Positions 34,520 through 46,404 of a DNA stretch of 64,000 bases are shown in pieces. A program made the translations under genes and the position numbers. The notes under the pieces are model-generated. The model worked only from the letters and a program-made list of their open reading frames with translations. It ran no database searches and was not told the origin of the DNA. The stretch's first letter is position 1; every line of letters starts with the position of its first letter. The DNA is from Lycorma delicatula (taxonomy: Eukaryota > Arthropoda > Insecta > Hemiptera > Fulgoridae). The stretch is taken from assembly GCF_047948215.1 (NCBI RefSeq), contig NC_134467.1:33314520-33378519 (forward strand), read 5' to 3'.

Positions 34520-36040
34520 TATCTACGGCTGTTTGCTAAATTATGCTTCAAAATGGGACACAAAACAAAAAAAAATTCTTCTTTTCCATAAAGAACTCAG
34601 ATTGTTATCACGGTGGAGTTCGCCTGATTATTGGAATTGCAAGATGAATTTATAATATTTTTACAGGATAAAGGCCAGTCTCAATGTTTTTTTACAGAAT
34701 AATTGGTATATGTTGCTGTTGGCTTACTTTTTTTTTTTGTTATAGATGAGTCTGAGAAATGCTATTTACGCACTCCCCATAAATGGGGGGAGTGTCCAAC
34801 TCGTACGGGTTCGGCTAGATGTTATATAGAGCCTATGGATGCCCGCGCCCTACTGACTAAAACTCCTATCTCACCGTTTCTCCACCTCCGGGGCCGGTCC
34901 TGTAGTTTAAACATTGTGCATGCCCAGGAGGAGGTGCCGTTAGGGTCCAGAAGTCCAGAGTCCCCGTGCTTCATCACCGTCGTCCATCCGCACCAATGCA
35001 GACGCACGACAGCTCCGCAGGGGGCTGTCCTTCATCCCTTCATCCTCAAGTCACTTTCTTCGTCTGAATGTCAGGTCTTTAATATGCAACTCTGATTCCT
35101 TGCTGGCTGATCTTCAGTCCTCTTACTGATCTGGATTCTGAATCAGGCTCTATCCAATTCTCTAGCTTCTCTCACTTTAGTTTTCAGGATACTTGTTGCT
35201 AGGTGTACTACCTTGTCCCATTCCGCTCTTCCTATCAACATGTAGGGAACTATTTCTTACAGAGAAATCCAGCTTAACCCCACATCTTGTCTGACCACGT
35301 CAGACAAGATGGTGGCTGACCAACGTCACAGACGTTGGTGTGCTCAACAGTACCTTCAAGATCGCAGTACCTGCATAGAGGAGACGCTCTCCTGCAAAAT
35401 CGATGCAGGTAGGCTTCAAACTCGCCCTGAATTTACAAAGATGTGATAATTATTAATGATAGGCAAAGTTCATGCATTTATAAAAAATCTTCATATCTGG
35501 ATTATTCGCCTTCGAAGCAAAAGTTTGATATGTTTCCACTCACTTCCGATTATATCGAGAAAAATTTGGATGAAAAAGATGTTATTATTCACCGCAGTTT
35601 AGATAGCATGAAAATGCTATATAAACGCTATTTACGTGACCGAAAAATTCAGTTGGCGGAGTATTTCCTGGAAGATAAAATAGATTTCTTGAAGAAATGG
35701 GTATTGCAATTGAAAACTTAGTTGCAAATGCTAAGTTACCGGTTGAGCTTCACGACAAGCTCATTGAAATATCTGCCAATAAAATGTTACAAATACAATT
35801 CAAATCTGAAGATTTAGATACGTTTTGGCTTGCTCATCAAAATGTATCTGAAATTTAGTCAAAGGACCATTGTAAATATTAATCCCTTTTGCCACGTCTT
35901 AGCTTTATGAAAAGGGTTTTTCATTTGAGGTTAGGCTAAAAAATAAATATAGGAATCGTATTTTATCAAATGAAAAAAAATTTGCTTTTCTAAGTTTCAA
36001 ACATAGATCCACACATGGAAAACTTTTAAGTGAAAAATAA
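34520..36040 (+). pseudogene. hAT-family transposase, C-terminal half
   Basis: Upstream of the R1 insertion a shifting frame reads LLFHKELRLLSRW (compare the hAT LLFHTEVRWLSRG block) and QDEFIIFLQDKGQSQCFFTE. Downstream, 35443-35721 encodes FDMFPLTSDYIEKNLDEKD. After a frameshift near 35700 it continues LPVELHDKLIEISANKMLQI and FKSEDLDTFWLAH. It finishes with a decayed hATC dimerisation block (LP...SF..EKGFS, then LKNKYRNRILSNEKKFAFLS). This is the ZBED5/SCAND3-like hAT architecture. The N-terminal BED finger is not seen. Several frameshifts and the LINE insertion make it inactive. Confidence 0.6.
34727..35440 (-). mobile_element. R1-like LINE 3' fragment
   Basis: Minus strand: GEFEAYLHRFCRRASPLCRY with a zinc-knuckle-like CRYCDLEGTVEHT near 35350-35440, then degraded AEWDKVVHLATSILKTKVRE, a long GC-rich 3' UTR, a hairpin (CTCCCCATAAATGGGGGGAG) and a poly-A tail (T-run 34727-34738). 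The 5' part is truncated. It separates two parts of the hAT transposase. TSD not clear. Confidence 0.65.
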
Positions 36041-36139
36041 ACGCGTTCATCTCATTAATTTATTTTCTTTATATGTATACTTATAAATAAGTAAATTCCT
36101 ACCCTACTAAAGGGCATTTGTATGTGCCCGTTCCTTATA

Positions 36140-37317
36140 CAGGATGTCCCATATAAAACGCAACCCATCAATCACTCAACCATGAAATTTTAAAAGTCAA
36201 GCTTACTCCCCTACTCGTTACTGAAATGGACTCGACCAACATTTGAACATCGCGGCGACGCAGTAGAACACTACCGATAGTAACAACAATGCAATCATAA
36301 CGTTCAGTATATTGCTAGAGACAAGATGGTGTTTTCGCTAGACGAACGTGTTTTCATTGTCGAGTCGTACTTCAGTACGAAATCAGCGGTTGCAGTGCAA
36401 GATTTGTTTCGCCATAAGTACCCGGATAAACCAGCTCCTAACAAAACATCAGTATTAAGGTTAGTTGCAAAATTTAGAGAGATTGGTTTTGTTAATAACA
36501 AGGAACACAAAAGATCTACGTCAGTGTTGAATACAGATACAGTCACTGAAATCAAAGACCGATTACTCGCCTCGCCAAATAAATAGCTGAAATTAATTTT
36601 CTAAATCAACTGTTAATCGGGCTACCAAACGATTACAATTACGACCTCATCGCATTCAAACGGTTCATCGACTTCTTGAGCCCGACAAAGAAAAACGGCT
36701 ACAATATTGTCAACGGTTCCGTCGATTTCTGGGTGAGGAAATTAATGTTATGGATTCGTTATTTTTCACAGATGAAGCACGGTTTTATTTGGATGGCTAC
36801 GTAAACAGCCAAAACAGTAGAAATCGGAGCGCTGAAAATCCCCACGTTTATCACGAAAATCAATTACACCCGCAGAAGTCGGGCGTGTGGTGCGCGATAT
36901 CGTGGAAGAAAATAATCGGTCCTATTTTTTTCGAGTACACCATTAATGCAGAACGATATCAGGATATTTTATTTCAGTACATCGCACTCTTGGAAGAGGA
37001 AGACAGATACTGCTTTCTACAACATGACGGTGCGAAATTTTTTTCTATGGGGTTACCTCAAAGAAAAAGCCTACAGCAACAAACCACGAACACTTGAACA
37101 AATGAAATTCAATATTAAACAAGCTGTATTAAATATCCAGCCAGTAAAAAGAATTGAAGCTTGTATTCAAGAAAATGGCGGTCACTTCCAAAATTTACTC
37201 TAAATATAAGGTACTGGATGGTAATAATAAAAATTACATTTAGATTTACACATGCCTTTTTATTATTTCAATACCTACCAATTTAAGGTTGGGTTGCGTT
37301 TTATATGGGACACCCTG
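36140..37317 (+). mobile_element. DD37D mariner-type transposon, copy 2
   Basis: TIRs identical in design to 29875-31232 (CAGGATGTCCCATATAAAAC; CAGGGTGTCCCATATAAAAC) with TA at 36138-36139 and 37318-37319. At 1178 bp it is shorter because of internal deletions. A (TA)n-like tract follows the right end. Confidence 0.92.
36326..37203 (+). pseudogene. DD37D transposase with catalytic deletion
   Basis: Starts MVFSLDERVFIVESYFSTKS. The helix-turn-helix half is well kept (YPDKPAPNKTSVLRLVAKFR) until a shift at about 36580. The core keeps FFTDEARFYLDGYVNSQNSR (first Asp) and FLQHDGA (second Asp). A deletion after HDGA then joins directly to FFLWGYLKEKAYSNKPRTLE, removing the third Asp and its context. 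The C-terminus ends CIQENGGHFQNLL. It retains the second Asp that copy 1 lost, so the two copies decayed independently. Confidence 0.87.
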
Positions 37318-37369
37318 TATATATACATATATATATATATAGTATGGTTTTACAAGTACACAAAAGTAT

Positions 37370-38030
37370 TTAAAGTATTTAAAAGTACACAGAGCACTCG
37401 GAATCACTTGATGTAGGGACCTCAGATCACCGTCAAACGCTCGCAGTGGGCACTCCAAAACAATATGTTCTATTGTCTGCTACTCCGTTCCGTAAACGTA
37501 GTCAGCAGATGAGCGGAAAGCCCGTCTCTTCAAGGTGTAACCACACTTCCCTTGACCCGTCCAAACGCGGTAGTTGGAAACCCTCAACTTTCTTTGTTTG
37601 ACCTTGAACCAGATAAGCATTATTGAGTGGACACTCATTTCAGCGTTGTCGCCACTTGAAGGCCACATCAACAGACTTGATACTTTCTAAATCAGCCCAG
37701 GACGGTTTGGGTGACAGCCGAGTTGTTGGTAGATCTTGTAGAGTATTGTACAAAGGAGAGTTCTTATGAGAATTGATCTTCTTGAGCAAGTCTAATTTAG
37801 CCGGTTTCCTTCTCAGATCTTGCGGAGAAATATTAGCCAAGTCATGTAACTAATGAATGGGAGTAGATCTAACATTCCGTCCCCCTTAAGTTAGCACATC
37901 AAACACCAACAGTCCGAGTGATGTCATTCCGTACAATAAGTAATGTGTTCATATAAGAGACACCGTAATTTACCGATCACTAGCGGAAAATCCCGATTCG
38001 TTAGTACATGTCTTGTAGTGGTCAGGTGTA
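37370..38030 (-). pseudogene. LINE polyprotein C-terminus
   Basis: Minus strand: LANISPQDLRRKPAKLDLLK (about 37800), RLSPKPSWADLESIKS, then after shifts RVWTGQGKCGYTLKRRAFRS and TIEHIVLECPLRAFDGDLRS. The pattern (PP.LRR, then R..TG.G.CG, then ..EHIV..CPL..F.G....LH) is the conserved tail of a large LINE group. A further degraded block upstream extends to about 38030. Several stops, inactive. Confidence 0.65.
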
Positions 38031-38101
38031 TACTTGTTATATTATTATATATCGATATATCGCATGAATATCGATATATATGCCAAATATATATATTTTT
38101 T

Positions 38102-39108
38102 TTTTGATGCAGCTCTCCAAGATTCCCTATCTAGTGCTAGTCGTTTCATTTCAGTATACCCTCTACATCCTACATCCCTAATAATTTGTTTTACGTATTC
38201 CAAACGTGGCCTGCCTACACAATTTTTTCCTTCTACCTGTCCTTCCAATATTAAAGCGACTATTCCAGGATGCCTTAGTATGTGGCCTATAAGTCTGTCC
38301 AAATGCTTCTTTCTTCATCTATTTGCCGCAATACCTCTTCATTTGTCACTTTATCCACCCATCTGATTTTTAATATTCTCCTACAGCACCGAATTTCAAA
38401 AGCTTCTAATCTTTTCTTCTCAGATACTCCGATTGTCCAAGTTTCACTTCCATATAAAGCGACGCTCCAAACATATACTTTCAAAAATCTTTTCCTGACA
38501 TTTAAATTAATTTTTGATGTAAACAAATTATATTTCTTACTGAAGACTCGTTTCGCTTGTGCTATTCGGCATTTTATATCGCTCCTGCTTCGTCCATATT
38601 TAGTAATTCTACTTCCCAAATAACAAAATTCTTCTACCTCCATAATCTTTTCTCTTCCTATTTTCACATTCAGTGGTCCATCTTTGTTATTTCTACTACA
38701 TTTCATTACTATTGTTTTGTTCTTGTTTATTTTCATGCGATAGTTCTTGCGTAGGACTTCATCTATGCCGTTCATTGTTTCTTCTAAATCCATTTACTCT
38801 CGGCTAGAATTACTATATCATCAGCAAATCTTAGCATCTTTATCCTTTCACCTTGTACTGTTACTCCGAATCTAAATTGTTCTTTAACATCATTAACTGC
38901 TAGTTCCATGTAAAGATTAAAAAGTAACGGAGATAGGGAACATCCTTGTCGGACTCCCTTTCTTATTACGGCTTCTTTCTTATGTTCTTCAATTGTTACT
39001 GTTGCTGTTTGGTTCCTGTACATGTTAGCAATTGTTCTTCTATCTCTGTATTTGAACCCTAATTTTTTTAAAATACTGAACATTTTATTCCAGTCTACGT
39101 TATCGAAG
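38102..39108 (-). mobile_element. LINE (family 1) copy B
   Basis: Contains RT from KMFSILKKLGFKYRDRRTIA through GVRQGCSLSPLLFNLYMELA, LRFADDIVILAESK and the C-terminus, with a frame break near 38790 and a deletion at about 38298 that removes part of the KNIVKRRDRLIGH block. The last ~22 bases of the family are missing before the poly-A tail. TSD candidate (AT)5T5 at 38087-38100 and 39109-39123. 5'-truncated and inactive. Confidence 0.85.
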
Positions 39109-40107
39109 ATATATATATTTTTTACCTATTTGATTGTTTTTCTTCATAAAATAATGAACTATAACCAAAAATTAATTAATTACTCAAATTAACCGTGATA
39201 CAACTGGAAAACTGTTTTTTCTAACCATCTTTCATCATCCTTTTTTGATTTCATCGAATATTCATTTTAATTTAAAAAAGGGACTGCTAACACTTTTTTA
39301 TTATTAATATTGATGTGATATTATTTTTCTATTATTATATTATATTTAATTTTTTTAAATTGTAATATATTTTTATAGTTCTATTTACAGCCCTTTACGG
39401 AGTACTCTTGACTGAATTATGTGTAGTTTTTCTTTTAAGAGAATTCGTATTCTAATATCGTTAAATATCTTTTCTTTAAGAAGTATATATATTTTTTTGG
39501 TTACAAAATTTTTTTTTACTAAGTATATGAAATCAGAAATACTAATTATTATTATCACCGAAATTAATCAGAAGATAAATGACTAATAACCGAAAATCGA
39601 TGATACAAATTGTACACACTGGGCAATAAGAACCAGTAAAGTGTATTTTAGTTCTTATGATGAAGAATTAATTAATTTTGGACAATTAATAATTTCATTC
39701 CGAGACATCGCCTGCCAGGACTACTACTATTTGAAGGACCCAGTTTGAAGGGCATGCCTACGGTAGACCAGAGAAGCTAGTGTTTATAATATTTTTTTTT
39801 CTTATAAAATGATTTCATTATTGGTTATATGTAAAGTTTTACGCTAATTTTGAGATCCCTCTTTCATATCCCCACAACCCCCCAGGTTGAAAAACGCCAC
39901 TCTAGATAAACTAGTTAGATCCTAAAACCTAAAGATTTGCAAACAAAACTCAATACCTTGTTTTCGAAAATATCACCATACTTTCCCTTTAATAAATTTA
40001 TTCTAGCTAAATTCGTCGTGAAAATAAAATTTGACCTCTTTTTATTGGTAATCAAATAATACTAAGAGGTGGTTTTGTATTTGGATAATTTCACATTAAA
40101 TTCAAGT

Positions 40108-40372
<265 letters not shown>

Positions 40373-41343
40373 ACATTTATATTTTATTCAATAAAAAATA
40401 TTAAAATCATATTAAAGTAAGTATACTCTACATTCCCTTTAATATCTCGTAGAAATGACATTTTACTTAGGATATTGAATAAAAAATATTTAAAATTAAT
40501 TTCAAAAAAGTCATAAAATTAAATATTTATCAATTTGAAATTAAAAAATTTAATTTTTTACGTCAAATCAAACAGTCATTGATTTTTTAATAAATTAATA
40601 ATAATAATAATAACAATAATAACAAAAATAAATGTAAATTTTTTCTATACCGAGTTTTTTTCTACGTGAGATGAATTGAGAAAGTACATTTGCTTGATTT
40701 TCTAATGCATTATATTTATAACAGAGATGAAAAAGATTTCAATATGAATGAATATCTACCATTTTACTTAGAAGAAAATATTAAATATCAAATCCTTTTA
40801 CGTTGAGGTTATAATTTATATTTATGTACAGCAAGGTTGTACATAGATATTTTTAAAAAAATTAAAAATTATTAAGTAATAAACAAAAAAGATATCTTTT
40901 TTGTTAAGTAGATTCCGGATAATCGAACTATTACAGGACCGTTACCATATAGTCCCATTAAATTACTGGATCCGTTTAGCTATATTAACGAAAAAGGAGG
41001 AAGTATAAAAAATGATTAAATTTGTTTTTTTAGGCTTACATCATTAATAAAATATCTTACGCAGTTCTACGCAAAAAAGATCGACTTCTTATTTTGTTTC
41101 CATATTTCAGCTTTCACCATCATAACGAACCAGGCTTTTAACTCAATCTGCTCAATTTTTTTTCAATCTTAAATGAAACGTAACTCCAGAACGATTCAAC
41201 AAAATTTCATCAGATTTTCAGATACATAACTTCAGATACACTACTACGGTATAAATAAATTTCAATAAAATTTATCTAGTAGTTTTGGAAATTTACGAGA
41301 CACAAAAGTATTGACAAAAGTCTTTTAAATAAATAAATATATA
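40373..41343. other. AT-rich interval, nothing identified
   Basis: No element ends or coding blocks recognised. Confidence 0.5.
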
Positions 41344-41740
41344 CAAAATGTATCACGAGGTTCTCCTGGAATTTTTATAACCTATTCAATTCGTAATAAT
41401 AATTAAAAAAGTACATATAATATATGTTCTAAAACGCTTCGTTTTAAATTCAAGCGTTTTAATCGCTTCGGTCCACATAGTTCCATTAAACGGCTGGACC
41501 TAAACGACCGTTGTTTGCCAGTTATGACTAGTGAAAGATTTCGCTCGGATTTCAGTTACCACTATGGAATGAGGTTGTTCTGAAATTTTCAGGACGTTAA
41601 TTAATGAACAGAATTAGTGATTTTTTATGGTTATTGACCTGAAAAATCAAATAAAATAGTTCTAAGAACCGTATCTGCAGTAGTTTTTGAGAATTGTTGG
41701 GTAAAAACCAATAAATTAGAGTAAAAATCACTGTTTTTAT
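41344..41740 (+). repeat. Type B fold-back arm, single
   Basis: Starts CAAAATGTATCACGAGGTTC after TA and follows the type B arm (CGCTTCG, AGTGAAAGATTTCGCTCGGA, TTTTTATGGTTATTGACCTG). No opposite arm; it ends against repeat D. Confidence 0.65.
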
Positions 41741-41975
41741 TTCCTTGTACGAAGTAAAGGAAGTATTGGGATCGAGTAAAATTTCGGTTTTCACATTTCA
41801 ACGGAAATATCCATTTTGATCCTCCCTGAATCCATTTCTTTTAGTTTTAGGGTGACCTCTATGCATACATACGTATGTATCTCGCATAACTCATAAACGA
41901 CTAGTCGTAGAATATTAAAATTTTGGATTTATGTAAAACAGTCATCTAGTTGTGCACCAGGGGCAGTGCACAACT
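41741..41975 (-). repeat. Dispersed repeat D, partial
   Basis: Starts with the hairpin end TTCCTTGTACGAAGTAAAGG and runs to ATCTAGTTGTGCACC. Confidence 0.7.
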
Positions 41976-42196
41976 TCATATATTACGATGATAATACAAA
42001 CTGATAGATATTATATAAAAAATGACGATTAAATTTAATAATCACATAATATTTTTCTGAAAAAAATCGATATTGACATAATCGATTATTGATATACACC
42101 ATGATAATCGATATAGACAGCGCCATTAAATTTAAATTAAATTTGATAATGAACTTACTATTAAATTATAGACAATATTATATTGATGTTCTAACC

Positions 42197-42462
42197 CAGT
42201 GATTCTCAAACTCTTCGACGCGGCGCCCCAGGGAGTCTCGCCTCTTCATAGATGCACCGCGAAATATTGTAAAAGCTTTATAATTAATTGAACCAAGAGA
42301 TTTATTTAGTGTTAATAAAATAAAAAAATAATGAAGATACACGAGTTTTATTTATTTTCATCTCTTACTTACGAGTAGTCATAGTTTAACTTATGGTAGG
42401 GCGCCATGGAATAATTTTATTTGACAAAAGCGCCGCGACTCGAAAAATTTTGGGAACAACTG
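42197..42462. mobile_element. hAT-type MITE
   Basis: Ends CAGTGATTCTCAAACTC and (reverse complement) CAGTTGTTCCCAAAATTT; interior similar to 13910-14175 (GGCGCCCC, ACGAGTTTTATTTA). Flanking 8-mers TTCTAACC and TTTTAGAC match poorly, so the insertion is old. Confidence 0.7.
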
Positions 42463-42486
42463 TTTTAGACTATTTATTGATACTCT

Positions 42487-42783
42487 TTTACTTCCTTGTA
42501 CAAAGTAAAGGAATTAAAGAGTGAAGTTTTTCGCGAAAAATTTCGGTTTTCACATTTCAACGGAAATGTCCATTTTGACCAGTTTCGGCATGACATCTGT
42601 ACGTATGTATCTCGCATAACTCAAAAACAGTTAGCCGTAGGAAATTTTGGATTTAGGACTGTTGTAACATCTAGTTGTGCACCTCTCCTGTTGATTGCAA
42701 TCGCCTGGACCAAGAGGGTCCAAAAGAGCCCAAAATCCAAAAGATTTGTCTTTTGGACTTTTTCATAACTGCAGTTCTAGATG
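42487..42783 (-). repeat. Dispersed repeat D, partial
   Basis: Hairpin end TTCCTTGTACAAAGTAAAGG through CATCTAGTTGTGCACCTCTC to TTTTTCATAACTGCAGTTCT. It abuts and apparently replaces the 5' terminus of the DD41D transposon that follows. Confidence 0.75.
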
Positions 42784-44024
42784 TTATATTTTATCCCTGA
42801 AAGCCTCCAACCCAAAAGTTAGTTTATCAGCAGTTGTAACCACAACATCAGTTCTTGTATTGTTGTTGCGGTGAGTTTAGTGAGTTACTATGTTCTCGAA
42901 TAAAGACAAAGCAAATTGTGTTTTATTGATGGCTGAATTAAAATCCGTAATTTTAGTTCAACGTGCGTTTCGATGTGAATTCGGAAGAGATCCCCCACAC
43001 AAAAATAACATAACACGTTGGTTCAAACAGTTCGTAGAAACTGGATCAGTTAAGAGACAAAAATCAACCGACAGACCAAGTGTACCAGACGAAACGGTTG
43101 AACTAATTAGACGATCAGCAATTAGAAGTCCTGGGAAGTCCATTCCCCGTCGAAGCGTCGAATTAGGTATTCCAAAATCAACAGTTCACAAAGTTTTACA
43201 TACAAAACTGAAATTACACGCTTATAAAATCCAGATACCGGAGGAATTGAAACCCGATGATGGTGTAAAACGTTACAATTTCGCTGCTGAAATGTCGGAC
43301 AGAATAAGTGAAAACGAATCATTTTTAGACGATATAATATTTACAGACGAAGCTATATTCCATGTGAATGGATGCTTAAACAGACACAATTCACGAATAT
43401 GGGGCTCTGAAAACCCACACGCAATTATTGAGAAACAACGTGATTAGCCTAAAGTTAATGTTTGGTGTGGTGTGATGAAAAATCGTGTAATAGGGCCTTT
43501 CTTCTTTGCTGAAAAAACAGTTAATGGAGTTGTGTATCTTGACATGTTAACCGATTATTCCTTTCCTCAGCCAGATGAACTCGAAAACATTCCTCGACTT
43601 TAAGTGCTCCCCCGCACTTCAATGCATCGGTCACGGACGCTTTGAACGAAAAATTTGGAGATCGATGGATAGGCCGGCAAGTCCTCCAAGGAGTCCAGAC
43701 CTGACACCTTGCGATTTTTTCTTGTGGGGGTACATCAAAATCGTTGTTTATACACAAAAAATTCGCGACCTAAACCGCTTAAAATACAAGATTAATGAAG
43801 CTATGACAACCGTTAACGAAGAAATGTTAACTAATGTTTGGAAAGAAGTTGAGTATCGTTTGGACATTTGTCGAGCGACTAAGGGCGCACATATCTCTTA
43901 TTTATTAATTATGTAAAAAAAATTTAAGACGACAAATTTGAAAAATAAAAAACATAAACTGTAAGTAATTCTGTTTTAATTTATACCATATTCAAAACCG
44001 CACCATTCTTTTATGATAACCCTG
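42784..44024 (+). mobile_element. DD41D mariner-type transposon, copy 1 (5' end missing)
   Basis: Right TIR (reverse complement) CAGGGTTATCATAAAAGAAT ends at 44024, followed by TA. The left TIR and about 70 bp are missing compared with 59380-60717; homology begins at ATCCCTGAAAGCCTCCAACC. Confidence 0.85.
42890..43916 (+). pseudogene. DD41D transposase, inactive
   Basis: Starts MFSNKDKANCVLLMAELKSV. Helix-turn-helix regions HKNNITRWFKQFVETGSV and IPRRSVELGIPKSTVHKVLH are followed by IIFTDEAIFHVNGCLNRHNS (first Asp). A nonsense TAG at 43445 replaces the Ser codon seen in copy 2. A deletion of about 15 bp near 43601 removes the QQDG second-Asp motif and a further one at about 43680 trims the spacer. 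The third-Asp block SPDLTPCDFFLWG and the C-terminus (TKGAHISYLLIM) are intact. Relative to copy 2 (59491-60541) it has decayed more. Confidence 0.87.
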
Positions 44025-44026
44025 TA

Positions 44027-44198
44027 TTTAAAACCCGTTTTATTATTCCGAATTTTTAAACGGGTGCAAAGATACAGGACGCCGTGGTTCAACCACCACA
44101 GCCAGTGCCACCTTTACTGTATGTGTAACTGAATCCACCTGCCTCCGGTTACTTGATTAATAAACATAAAATTAAAAGATTCACCGGTACTTGGAAAT
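44027..44198 (+). repeat. 172-bp flank shared with the other DD41D copy
   Basis: Immediately outside the right TIR lies a segment (starts TTTAAAACCCGTTTTATTAT, ends CGGTACTTGGAAAT) that recurs inverted at 59206-59377 beside the other copy. It contains an 8-bp stem (ACCCGTTT/AAACGGGT). It is not part of the TIR-bounded element. Confidence 0.85.
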
Positions 44199-44599
44199 TC
44201 AAGTAACCATATAGCTCGAGCGATGCTGCGACGGCGAGCTAGTAATGTATAATGTAATAATTTTAATATTAGTTTCTTCTCTAATTGAAAATTTTTATTA
44301 AAAAATTATAACTAGCACATTGTTTCTTTTTTTTTTTAATTGAAACATTTATTTATATTTTATTACGACCTTATTTCACCGGAATAGCGAATCATTTCAA
44401 TAGCCGTAATTCGCAAACGAAGTAATTTGGATATATGCTTTTTATCCTACTAAGCGACATTTGTAAGTGTGTCTGTCTGCGTGTGCGTCCCGCTTAGCTT
44501 AAATTTATAAATTATTAAAATTCATAAATAATGAAAAAAAAAGTATATATTATTGTTATTATGCTTTTACGGCCAACATGGGACCACTTAAGTCAATTT

Positions 44600-45617
44600 T
44601 AGTTGGATCTTTTCTGATAAAAGCGTGTTATTTTACTCTTCCGAGCTGCCCAGTATTTCTTCATCCGTTCAGATCTTGCTTTCTTTTCTTCATCCGTAAA
44701 TACCTTCTTCGTTGTATTTTGTCGTTTGTCTGTCTTTTGTTTAAATCTAATGTTTTTGTCTTTTAGCTTTGTAATTTTTCCAGTTTTATTCTGTAGGTCA
44801 GTCAGGGAAATTTCCAATTCTTTTATATCTTCTGTAATTTCTTTGATCCATCTTACTTCTAGTTTTTGGAACCAGAGCTTTTCAATGATATTTCTTGACA
44901 GTCTTGTTTCCGGTGTCCTTATGAGATGACCAAAGAAAGAGATTCTTTTTTTCCTCATAGTATCAGCAACAGGCTCTATTTCTCGATACACCACCTTATT
45001 TGGCACAATCCACCGTAGTCCTTCTTTTTGGTGTATTTTATTGATACACGTTCTGGCAGTTCTCCTCTCTATTTTCAGAATTTTATCAATTTGGATTTTG
45101 TGAGTGATTTTGAAAAGGGTCTCGCTTCCGTAGGTGACTTCTGGCTGAACTGCAGTTTTATAATGTTTAAGTTTTGTTTTAGTCGAAAGGCTTTTTTTGT
45201 TATATGTTGACCAAGTTAATTTTTGGGATTTAATCATTTTATTTGTCCTGTTTTGCCATGTCGCTTTTTCATTTAAGTTATTATTTCCCCTAGATATTTA
45301 AATTGTTTTACTATTTTAATTTTCTGATTGTTTACCGTAATGTGCTCTATTACCAGACGATCTATAGCCATTTGTTCAGTTTTTTCGAAAGAGATATGAG
45401 GCCCTATTTTTTGTGCTAGGTTTTGAAGGTTCATGATTTGTGTTTTGGCTTCTTGAATATTATTCGGTAAAAGAGCGAGGTCATCTGCAAATCCCAGGCC
45501 ATTTTGTGCGATGGAGTTTTTCTTAGTACCCATTTTTATATTTTTGGGATTTATTTCATACCATTTTCTCATGACAAATTCGAGGGCGCAGTTAAAAATG
45601 AGTGGTGAGAGGCCGTA
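44600..45617 (-). pseudogene. LINE (family 2) reverse transcriptase fragment
   Basis: Minus strand: YGLSPLIFNCALEFVMRKWY (45617-45560), NGLGFADDLALLPNN (RT active-site FADD), SFEKTEQMAI and IKIVKQFKYLGEIIT. After a shift near 45250 comes a C-terminal half of 212 codons: LKHYKTAVQPEVTYGSETLF, RRTARTCINKIHQKEGLRWI, ISFFGHLIRTPETRLSRNII, and a Lys-rich end with SERMKKYWAARKSK. 5'-truncated right before motif B at a (TA)n tract. A second, more decayed copy is at 24440-24945. Confidence 0.8.
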
Positions 45618-46404
45618 TATATATATATATATTTAAAGCGTTTCATGAACATTAATATAAATGTTAATAAAGAAAATATAATATTATGAACTCTGTTGTC
45701 TGATAATAACTTTAAATCTTGTTTATATTTATAACGATGAATCTGAAATTTATATTACAAAAAAAGAAAAATAATTTTTTTTTTTTTTTTTAACACCGAT
45801 ACGATTTCAAAAAGGGATTGCTTTAAAAAGAGAAGGTAACACAAAGTAAAGTTAATTAATGAGATGGGATGAAATAAATATATAGGAAAAGGAAATTAAA
45901 GGACATTGATAGATAATTACAAGTAACAGAGATTAAAATTTATTCCTACAAAAAGATAGTAAAAGAAAAAAATTGAGGTAGCGTGCAAAAGGATTACTGA
46001 GATGAATGAAAATAATGGATGGATTACGAAAAGGATAGATGAGGAAAAATATATATAGAGGAACGGATAAGAAAAATAAATTAAAGGTAGAAAACGGAAA
46101 GACGAAAATAAATACTTAAAAGGAATTAAGAACAAAGTTAGACGGAAGATGATGGTTATATGAAACAGAAATAACAAAGCAAAGTTTATTTGAATTACTG
46201 AATCAATTTTAAAACTTACAGTAAATTGAGATTCTAAGGTGAATTATTCAACACTTTCAATATGTACGATTCTATTAAAACATATTTAGAAAATTATTTT
46301 TTATTAAAATTAATATTTAAAATAAATAAAAAAATCTGAAAATAAAGCATAGTTTATATTAAAAATGAATTTTTTTAACTCATCGATAAATAGCACTTTA
46401 TATA
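45618..46404. other. AT-rich interval, nothing identified
   Basis: The 86-codon Phe-rich minus-strand frame (45917-46177) is compositional noise. Confidence 0.5.

Larger units (their letters stand above)
33626..39899 (+). mobile_element. hAT transposon remnant filled with nested insertions
   Basis: Left end CAGCGATTCTCAACC and right end (reverse complement) TGGCGTTTTTCAACC match at 11 of 15. Flanking 8-mers CTCTAGAC (33618-33625) and CTCTAGAT (39900-39907) match at 7 of 8. Pieces of a hAT transposase lie inside in the plus direction (34520-36040). The 6.3-kb length is explained by insertions: fold-back element 33687-34452, R1-like LINE 34727-35440, DD37D transposon 36140-37317, and LINE pieces 37370-38030 and 38102-39108. 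Stripped of these the element is about 2.5 kb, normal for hAT. Confidence 0.65.
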
